Origin: Candidatus Thorarchaeota archaeon
GTDB lineage: Archaea; Asgardarchaeota; Thorarchaeia; Thorarchaeales; Thorarchaeaceae
Reading direction: 5' to 3'
Assembly (NCBI GenBank): GCA_029855925.1
Contig: JAGSHP010000401.1
Span: forward strand, 1 to 7,423
DNA: 7,423 nt
Under the pieces are notes generated by a model that saw only the letters and a list, made by a program, of their open reading frames with translations, was not told the DNA's origin and did no database searches. Positions 1 to 5,588 of this stretch are shown piece by piece (the first letter of the stretch is position 1; each line of letters starts with the position of its first letter). The position numbers and the translations under genes are program-made.

Positions 1-3000
1 AGCGAAGCTCCTAGTCAGTCGCATATTGTAGAATAATCGCGCACGCTGCCTGTGCCTCCATCCGCCTCCGCCATGACAGTATGCCAGGTGATGGCCGCCA
101 ACGAACTCGGCGGTTATCCTGTACGAACCCACATTCGTTGGAGTCCAGACGATGCTGTGATTTGTTGAAAGGTCAACCTCGAAGAGTTGAATCTGCCCGT
201 CTGGTCCCTCAATGCTGATAAGCACAGTACTCCATGTTATGGGAATACCCTCATCATCCGTGACATTGACGTAGATTGTCTGTGGGACACCTGCCACAAT
301 GTTCAGCTTGTCAGCCTCGAATGTCAGTGAGGTGTGGGTGTCAATGAGGTAATTGTCCATCTTCGTGACGTTCATCGAGGGTAGGTATGTTGAACTTCCA
401 GAGTATTCGGCAATGGCAATAGCTCGTAGTGGGAACAGGATCCTGTCTGACACCCTGCCCGGTAGCACCCACGTGAATGTGTCATTGTAGCCAATGATGA
501 CCTTGAACTCGAAGAGATGGTAGAATGGATTGCCATGGCACTTGCCTCCTCCACACTCCCAGTACGCGGACTCGTCAAATCTGATGTGGCTCCAGTAGAG
601 CGAGTAGTTGTCTGTGAGGCGCAGAAACACTGTCTCTCCGACCAAGTCATTTCCGAACTGGTCGGTGAGATTGACATCGATTGTGTAGGTGTAGTTCAGG
701 AACCATGTGACTGTCCTGTTCACGTGAACGGTGATGAATGTGTCAACAGGTTGCACGACAAAGGGATGATATTCGCTCAACGCTGCATCATATATCATCG
801 ACCTCTTTGTGTACGCGAACAGATGATAGTCCCCTACGCCAGTGTCCACTAGCCAGGTGCAAGAGGCGTTGTTTCCAGAGTCGGTGGTATCCTGACCGAT
901 GACGTGCACGGATGTGTCGTCAATGTAAGCAAAATAGACAGTGAGGGGCTCCATCAATGTGTCCAGCGGAGTGGCATTGAGATCCACTATGTGCGCGGAT
1001 AGCTCAATTGTTTCACCCGGAAACACTGTGCTTGGAGCAAATAGGTCAATGTCTACAAGTCTCCACGAGACCACAAATATGTCTGTGGCGATGTTCGATT
1101 CCTTGTAGTATTCACTCCCCTCGTAGTGAGCCGAGATCATATAGCTACCGTAGTCGGGAGCAACCCACGTGAAGGTGTCATTATGTCCCGTTAGCACAAC
1201 CCCCTCAAAAACGGGAACATCCGGATTCAGTAGGCTGACAATCTCGAAATTGAGTATCTCTGAGTTCACATAAGTATCAAACTCATCCCATAGTGCGAGT
1301 TTCACGTCGACATTGCGTTCGTCGCCGGTCCATGTGGCGTCAACATACGCGACGGTCCTCACCTTCCTAAACTCGACCGAATATGTCTGGCTGATACCAG
1401 TCGCTTGAACATCATCTTGCAGTGTCAGAGCGAACACGGTTATGAACTGTTCACCCATTGGCTCAACTGCCCATGTGATCGATGCGTAGCCGTCTGTGTC
1501 CGTCATACCAGAACCTATGCTGTGGAACAGACCCCAAGCAAGATACTCGCTTGCGAGAGTCAGGTTGATGTAACCAGACCCGTTTGCTATGGGAAGATAG
1601 ACCGACTCATTCTGTGTGACATAGCAGAACAACACGGTGACCCCGGAGAGAGGCGTTTGTGTTTCCGAGTCTGTCACAAAGGCAGTGAGATCGTATGTAA
1701 TGCCCGAGTCACCAACATTGGGATAGACAACAGACGGCAATTCACTCAAGTCAACAGCCGTAGGACGGTGATCAACATACAATCTACTGGTTACCTGACT
1801 TGGCTCACATGTGTCATCGCCATGGAAGGTCACAGTGACCTCGAGCCAACCATTCACCTGTGGTGTGAACAGAATGCTGCTGTCAGTGTCGATGGTCAGA
1901 GTCTGATAGGTGGTCACGCCCTGCCAAGTGACGGCAACCTCGACATCTGTGCCTCTGAGCAGGATACCATCTATGTCGGTCAGCATGACTCTGATGCTAA
2001 TCGCCTCCTCTGCAACTGCCCTGCCATCATCATACTCAAAGACGACTGAGGAGATTGTGGGAACACCAACCACTTGGATGTCCTGACTAGCGGAGGATGC
2101 AGTGTAGGCTGTATTGCCGTCATAGACGGCCTCAATGCTATAGTTGCCCCAGTCCGGGAGAGTGATGTTGAATACCGCATCGACACCCACTGTCACGAGA
2201 TACGATGTCTGCATGCCATTCGGCCCGAACACGGTCACCGTGACCTGACCCTCAACAAGGGTACCAAACTGATCGTACAGCTCGATAGAAACCTGGACAG
2301 AATCTCCAGCGCTGAGCAGTGATGGAATGGCGATTGGCATCCGCATGTATGTGTCAATGGTCTCAACATGAGAAACGACTGTGTCCACATCAATGGAATA
2401 ACCTGGCATCTGCACCGATGCGGCCCTGAACTCGACATCCCTTCCTGCAATCATGCGCCATTCTTCAGTTGTGGGCGACCAAGTGTATTTGGCGACACCG
2501 TATCCGTCGGTTGTGAAGGTCCCCAGCTGATGAGCGACACCATCAAGCACATACTCAAACTGAACCTCTGTGCCAGCAATGGGATAGCCCTGAGCCCATG
2601 CATCCGTGAGAACCGCCTCCAAGGCAATGGGTGTACCAAGGGGGATGTCCTCGTCTACAGACAGACTGAGATCCACAGGACGAACATCGCGCAGCTCCGC
2701 GTCTACGTACCGTGTGGGTAGTGTCTGGTAGAAACCGTTTGGCAGATACGTGAAGCTCAGAGTATAGTCACCGCTCCTTGTGAGATTGTAAGAGAAGAGC
2801 GCATAGACCCCATCCTCGTGGAATGTCTGGTAGATTGTGAATGTGTCCGAGACCTGTCCCGTGACGAAGCTCACGTCAACTGCCTGCCCTATCATCGCGT
2901 ATGCATCACCATGCCCATCATAGATGGTGACCTTGATAGTGAGCATCCGCTGATCGTAGATCACAGGAGCATAGTGAATGATAATATCCTCTTCCGGGTC

Positions 3001-3360
3001 GAAGCTCCAACTGGGTCTCTCTGTGTACGTGAATCCGGAGAAGAACTCCGATGACCCGGACGTTGTGTCAAACAGCACCGAAACATCGTCTGTGACAACA
3101 ACACGAATCTCGAAGAATCCCGCATGGAGTGGCGAGTCTTCATCTAGAGTGAATGTGAATGTGACATCACCGTTGGTACCAACAAGTGCTGTCCCAATGA
3201 CATAGACCTCTCCGTCTTGAATGGCTTGGAGTTCAGCATTGAAAGGAAGACCATACGGTAGATTGCCAAGCTCGTCACTCAACTCGAAGGCTATGCTATG
3301 AGAAATTGACTGAAAGACATCATGTGATGTGTTCGGGTCCAGTGTCCAAGTCAGGTCCAT
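1..3360 (-). repeat. Array of about ten Ig-like modules within the giant protein
   Basis: From residue 647 to the window edge the protein is a tandem array of beta-sandwich modules of about 90-140 residues. Module starts fall near residues 647, 760, 870, 987, 1076, 1174, 1311, 1412, 1514 and 1652. Two signatures recur. The early strand has the form 'V-x-(L/V)-x-D-x-x-G-x-x-(L/V)', as in VNLTDQFGNDLVGETVFL and IELYDQFGTLVEGQVTVTV. The closing strand has the form '(A/T/L)-P-x-x-G-x-Y-x-I-x-A-x-(Y/F)-x-G-x-x-x-Y', as in APDYGSYMISAHYEG and LPDWGNYSIEAVYDG. Such arrays act as stalks in invasin-like and archaeal surface proteins. The modules have diverged at DNA level, so this is an old protein repeat rather than a recent DNA tandem repeat. 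Confidence 0.85.
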
Positions 3361-5298
3361 TTTGTCGATGGACACTATTATCGATCTGCCGCTGAGGTCT
3401 AGAGCCAAGTTTCCTGCGCCATCTCCAGCGAAGAAGAGCATGTGACTCTGTGGGTCCCATGTGACGGAGTCCTTGAAGCTTATAGTACTGCTCCCATCCA
3501 CATACGAGATGTCATTCAGAGTCCACAGGTCACAGAAGGGTGGTGCAATCATCATCCTGACTTGAGTGACATCGCTCAGGTCGCCTGCATTGAACACGAT
3601 GACAAGCTGGGAGTCACCGATGGTTGTTCGAGTGCTTCCGAGATAGTGACCATTCTCATCAACGACTGGCACAAACGGTGTGCCTGACTCTGGGTCATTG
3701 CTCACTATGACCAACGTATCAAGTGTGCTGCTGTGTCCGACATTATCCTCGACATACAAATGGAGATGGTGGTATCCGTCAGCCCATGCGCTGGTGTTCC
3801 AAGTGTACGACCAGTCGCCGTTCACATCAGAAGTGCTGATGGCGATTGGATCAAAGCCGTCTATGCTCAGTGTGAGTGTCTTGACGCCGGAGACAGAATC
3901 CGAGAACTTGCCCTTGAGCGTCACGAGATCTTGCACAACTGAATCATCCGCGTGCGACGTGAGAGTCACTTCAGGAGCTTCATTGTCTATTCGGAACGAT
4001 TGGGTAAGGTATTTGGTCTCACCCACTCCATCGGTTATCCTGACCTTGAGGGTGTGTGTCCCATCCGAGTATTGTGTGGTGTCGACAGAGTGCGTCCACG
4101 TCCAGTAGGGATCGGGACCCGGTTGAGAGATGAGCGCGTCCACTTCGGTATATGAGCCTGAATCGATGGCAATTTCGACCTTTTCAACACCGCTGTAGGC
4201 GTCATCAGTCATTCCCCCGAATGTCGCGGTGCCCACAACTATCTCATTGTTGTGGGGACGCGAGATAGTCCCGGTCGGGCTTGATCTATCAACTCCGAAT
4301 GTTCGTGTCACTTCCACGCTATCTCCACTACCATCAAAGACTATTGCGTGGAATTCATGCGTGCCTTCAGTGAGTGCATCAGTATTGACGTCCACAGACC
4401 ACGTGTCAGCCGGCTGAATGCGGTGCCACCACAACGGTATGAGTATGTATTGCCAAGCCGAAGGGTCCACCTTTGTGTAGACCACTTGCTCTCCCAAGCC
4501 TCGATGCTCTGCGGAGGTGCCGCTGAAAGTGTAGGTCCCCTGCACCCATGTCATGTCAGCGCTGGGATCGGTCACAGCTATGTCTGGAGGAGTGCTTCCT
4601 AGGTACAGCGAATCAAAAGCTCCAGCCGTCATGTCATAAAGCCCTGCGCTGTCGGCAATCACGGCCAACTGTATAGTGTCTATTGTTTGGCCACTTGTAC
4701 TGAGACCATTTGAAGAAAGCGATGGATAGACATCCATGTAGAACACAGTCCACTCATCCAGTGTACTGCCAGCTGCGAAATAGTACTTGGTCGTAGTATC
4801 GCTAGGAATGTCGTTGTCTGACAGAACGTAGATGAACCAGACATTTAGTGGAGTGATATGAAGTCTGATTTCCGCACGGCGAATTCCAGCAGCCGATTTG
4901 AGAAACCATGCCCCGCCAACTCTCGTCCCTTGGGTGATGGACTCGGATACATTTTGAATTGCAGTCGTTTCGCCGGCCCCCATCAATACCCCAAGTCCTG
5001 ACCAGTCACCCTCGTATACGTCAATCCCCAAGTCCACTATCCCGGCGATAGGTGATCCATCGTATCGCGTGAACCCCCCGTTGGCTCTTGGCGTATAGGT
5101 CCATGCAGAGTCCAGTTCAAATCGGGGATTGAGAATAGCATTATCGCCCACTGTTCCACCGCCGCCCGGGTCCTCCTTGGTAGGATTCGCGGAATAGGTG
5201 GAAACCGCTGACACACGGTTCTGAAACAGGGACAATCCCAAGAAAAACGTGATGACTACTACTACAATGATGAGCCTTCTATTGAAATTGGTGGCCAA
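1..5298 (-). CDS. Giant secreted multi-Ig-domain surface protein (partial, C-terminus beyond window)
   Basis: I translated this frame codon by codon from 5298 down to 1 and found no stop in 1,766 codons, so the gene runs off the left edge or ends just inside it (see the frame anomaly near base 80). The order of parts is: signal peptide (residues 1-31), jelly-roll, carbohydrate-binding-like domain (about 50-234), three Ig-like domains (about 235-336, 337-438, 439-532), an unassigned segment (533-646), then about ten Ig-like modules (647 to the edge). There are few cysteines or lysines, many Thr/Ser/Asp/Val/Tyr, and scattered Asn-X-Ser/Thr sequons. No catalytic motif was seen. The likely role is structural: adhesin, surface filament or S-layer-associated protein. 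The start is TTG at 5298: it is the only usual start codon between the in-frame stop at 5361-5359 and residue 106, it has a strong ribosome binding site, and it alone gives the signal peptide. The exact Ig families cannot be named without profile searches. Confidence 0.93.
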   Translation of the reverse strand, partial: MATNFNRRLIIVVVVITFFLGLSLFQNRVSAVSTYSANPTKEDPGGGGTVGDNAILNPRFELDSAWTYTPRANGGFTRYDGSPIAGIVDLGIDVYEGDWSGLGVLMGAGETTAIQNVSESITQGTRVGGAWFLKSAAGIRRAEIRLHITPLNVWFIYVLSDNDIPSDTTTKYYFAAGSTLDEWTVFYMDVYPSLSSNGLSTSGQTIDTIQLAVIADSAGLYDMTAGAFDSLYLGSTPPDIAVTDPSADMTWVQGTYTFSGTSAEHRGLGEQVVYTKVDPSAWQYILIPLWWHRIQPADTWSVDVNTDALTEGTHEFHAIVFDGSGDSVEVTRTFGVDRSSPTGTISRPHNNEIVVGTATFGGMTDDAYSGVEKVEIAIDSGSYTEVDALISQPGPDPYWTWTHSVDTTQYSDGTHTLKVRITDGVGETKYLTQSFRIDNEAPEVTLTSHADDSVVQDLVTLKGKFSDSVSGVKTLTLSIDGFDPIAISTSDVNGDWSYTWNTSAWADGYHHLHLYVEDNVGHSSTLDTLVIVSNDPESGTPFVPVVDENGHYLGSTRTTIGDSQLVIVFNAGDLSDVTQVRMMIAPPFCDLWTLNDISYVDGSSTISFKDSVTWDPQSHMLFFAGDGAGNLALDLSGRSIIVSIDKMDLTWTLDPNTSHDVFQSISHSIAFELSDELGNLPYGLPFNAELQAIQDGEVYVIGTALVGTNGDVTFTFTLDEDSPLHAGFFEIRVVVTDDVSVLFDTTSGSSEFFSGFTYTERPSWSFDPEEDIIIHYAPVIYDQRMLTIKVTIYDGHGDAYAMIGQAVDVSFVTGQVSDTFTIYQTFHEDGVYALFSYNLTRSGDYTLSFTYLPNGFYQTLPTRYVDAELRDVRPVDLSLSVDEDIPLGTPIALEAVLTDAWAQGYPIAGTEVQFEYVLDGVAHQLGTFTTDGYGVAKYTWSPTTEEWRMIAGRDVEFRAASVQMPGYSIDVDTVVSHVETIDTYMRMPIAIPSLLSAGDSVQVSIELYDQFGTLVEGQVTVTVFGPNGMQTSYLVTVGVDAVFNITLPDWGNYSIEAVYDGNTAYTASSASQDIQVVGVPTISSVVFEYDDGRAVAEEAISIRVMLTDIDGILLRGTDVEVAVTWQGVTTYQTLTIDTDSSILFTPQVNGWLEVTVTFHGDDTCEPSQVTSRLYVDHRPTAVDLSELPSVVYPNVGDSGITYDLTAFVTDSETQTPLSGVTVLFCYVTQNESVYLPIANGSGYINLTLASEYLAWGLFHSIGSGMTDTDGYASITWAVEPMGEQFITVFALTLQDDVQATGISQTYSVEFRKVRTVAYVDATWTGDERNVDVKLALWDEFDTYVNSEILNFEIVSLLNPDVPVFEGVVLTGHNDTFTWVAPDYGSYMISAHYEGSEYYKESNIATDIFVVSWRLVDIDLFAPSTVFPGETIELSAHIVDLNATPLDTLMEPLTVYFAYIDDTSVHVIGQDTTDSGNNASCTWLVDTGVGDYHLFAYTKRSMIYDAALSEYHPFVVQPVDTFITVHVNRTVTWFLNYTYTIDVNLTDQFGNDLVGETVFLRLTDNYSLYWSHIRFDESAYWECGGGKCHGNPFYHLFEFKVIIGYNDTFTWVLPGRVSDRILFPLRAIAIAEYSGSSTYLPSMNVTKMDNYLIDTHTSLTFEADKLNIVAGVPQTIYVNVTDDEGIPITWSTVLISIEGPDGQIQLFEVDLSTNHSIVWTPTNVGSYRITAEFVGGHHLAYCHGGGGWRHRQRARLFYNMRLTRSFA
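3361..3702 (-). other. Unassigned segment between the two Ig subfamilies
   Basis: Residues about 533-646 follow the third Ig-like domain and precede the long array. They carry neither the 'DG-x-H' closing strand nor the array's 'W-x-P-x-x-G-x-Y' strand. They are beta-rich with a single cysteine (APPFCDLW), a run reading HMLFFAGDGAGN, and a closing strand GRSIIVSIDK. The segment could be one divergent beta-sandwich domain or a small inserted module. I do not recognise it. Confidence 0.5.
3703..4596 (-). other. Three Ig-like domains, 'DG-x-H' type
   Basis: Residues about 235-532 form three beta-sandwich units of about 100 residues. Each starts with a Pro-containing strand (TPPDIAVTDP, SSPTGTISRP, NEAPEVTLTS). 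Units 2 and 3 contain a 'SGV-x-x-(V/L)-x-(L/I)-x-I-D' strand. All three close with a version of 'T/A-D/E-G-x-H-x-x-x-x-x-x-D-G/N': ALTEGTHEFHAIVFDGSG, YSDGTHTLKVRITDGVG, WADGYHHLHLYVEDNVG. This signature is common in exported bacterial and archaeal Ig-like domains that act as spacers or adhesive modules. These units are clearly a different subfamily from the downstream array. Confidence 0.75.
4597..5151 (-). other. N-terminal carbohydrate-binding-like (jelly-roll) domain
   Basis: Residues about 50-234 of the giant protein differ from the Ig repeats. They begin with a 'N-P-R-F-E-L-D-S-A-W' motif. That resembles the 'N-x-x-F-E-x-G-x-x-x-W' opening typical of CBM4/9-like and other galactose-binding-fold modules. 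Alternating beta-strand patterns rich in aromatics follow (VGGAWFLKS, VWFIYVLSD, DEWTVFYMDV), and the domain closes with 'A-F-D-S-L-Y-L-G', a common last strand in such jelly rolls. The inferred role is binding a glycan or another surface polymer at the protein's outer tip. The family call rests on pattern recognition alone, and other concanavalin-like sandwiches are possible. Confidence 0.6.
5206..5298 (-). other. Sec-type signal peptide of the giant surface protein
   Basis: The first 31 residues have the three parts of a signal peptide: a short positive N-region (ATNFNRR), a hydrophobic core (LIIVVVVITFFLGLSLF, residues 9-25), and a polar C-region ending in V-S-A before V32, which fits the small-X-small rule for signal peptidase I. 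A flexible stretch with four glycines in a row (about residues 45-49) follows and probably links to the first folded domain. The lack of a lipobox cysteine argues against a lipoprotein. An uncleaved N-terminal anchor is possible but less likely given the VSA site. Confidence 0.85.
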
Positions 5299-5305
5299 TA
5301 ATCTT

Positions 5306-5319
5306 CCTCCTCCGCCTCC
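5306..5319 (-). promoter_or_regulatory. Strong ribosome binding site that fixes the TTG start
   Basis: On the minus strand this reads GGAGGCGGAGGAGG, which holds three GGAGG cores. The nearest core ends seven bases before the TTG at 5298-5296, which is ideal spacing. It is the main reason for choosing the TTG start, because no ATG or GTG lies between the in-frame stop at 5361-5359 and residue 106. Confidence 0.85.
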
Positions 5320-5450
5320 ACTTGAGACCCAGCTTCGAGGAATGAGCGTACTATGAACTTAACCACGCGATTCAATTGTACTAAGCACTGGTCTGTCTAC
5401 GAGTCTTATGATGGAGAGAGTTCTGCATCGCTAGAAACCTCGTTAGTTCG

Positions 5451-5503
5451 TTATTTAAGGTTAGTGTATTTTAAAGAAAATAAGTGACGTGTTTTTTATA
5501 ATT
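5451..5503 (-). promoter_or_regulatory. Probable promoter of the giant-protein gene (archaeal TATA-like boxes)
   Basis: Three A/T elements on the minus strand resemble archaeal TATA boxes: AATTATAAAAAA at 5503-5492, TTTAAAATA at 5476-5468 and TTAAATAA at 5458-5451. With a start site about 25 bases downstream, they would give leaders of very roughly 125-175 bases. The first has a purine-containing GACAA just upstream, which could serve as a BRE. The last is flanked by TAACGA repeats. I cannot decide which is used. Confidence 0.45.
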
Positions 5504-5509
5504 GTCACT
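5473..5509 (-). terminator. Possible terminator of the propeller gene: 6+6 inverted repeat then T-rich run
   Basis: Read on the minus strand, AGTGAC (5509-5504) and GTCACT (5488-5483) form a perfect six-base inverted repeat with a 15-base spacer. TTATTTTCTTT (5483-5473) follows directly. That order, hairpin then T-rich run, resembles an intrinsic terminator about 80 bases after the propeller gene's stop. The stem is short and only half G/C, and the spacer holds a TATA-like box, so a protein-binding palindrome at the promoter is an equal alternative. Confidence 0.35.
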
Positions 5510-5588
5510 GAATAAATTCCGTCATCTGTGCACACTCCGTCGTCATCACGAGGCCCATGAACGAAACAGTTCAGAGAGGCGTTGTTAT

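Larger units (their letters stand above)
5299..5588 (-). other. Intergenic region between the two surface-protein genes
   Basis: These 290 bases separate the stop of the propeller protein from the start of the giant protein. The middle (about 5451-5520) is sharply AT-rich compared with the coding sequence on both sides, as expected for a transcription control region. It holds TATA-like boxes, an inverted repeat with a T-rich run, and a short direct repeat. The flanks (5321-5440 and 5525-5588) show nothing recognisable beyond the ribosome binding site. The gap length suggests two transcription units rather than one tight operon. Confidence 0.7.

Noticed and set aside
517..852. Plus-strand open frame of 111 codons (with similar ones at 2368-2721 and 3680-4108)
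   Set aside because: All are antisense to well-supported Ig-like modules, have no plausible ribosome binding site context and show no recognisable protein family.
1405..2049. Plus-strand open frame of 214 codons
   Set aside because: It lies wholly inside the minus-strand giant gene. Its product is Cys- and His-rich with no domain pattern, and it exists because the opposite frame avoids stops.
5505..5558. A 17-codon minus-strand ORF in the gap (starts MGLVMTTEC)
   Set aside because: No ribosome binding site precedes the ATG and it ends in the inverted repeat. A leader peptide cannot be excluded but nothing supports it.
5299..5588. A tRNA, riboswitch or small RNA in the intergenic gap
   Set aside because: No cloverleaf, conserved aptamer or strong G/C-rich structure was visible. 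The only structure seen is the short 6+6 inverted repeat.
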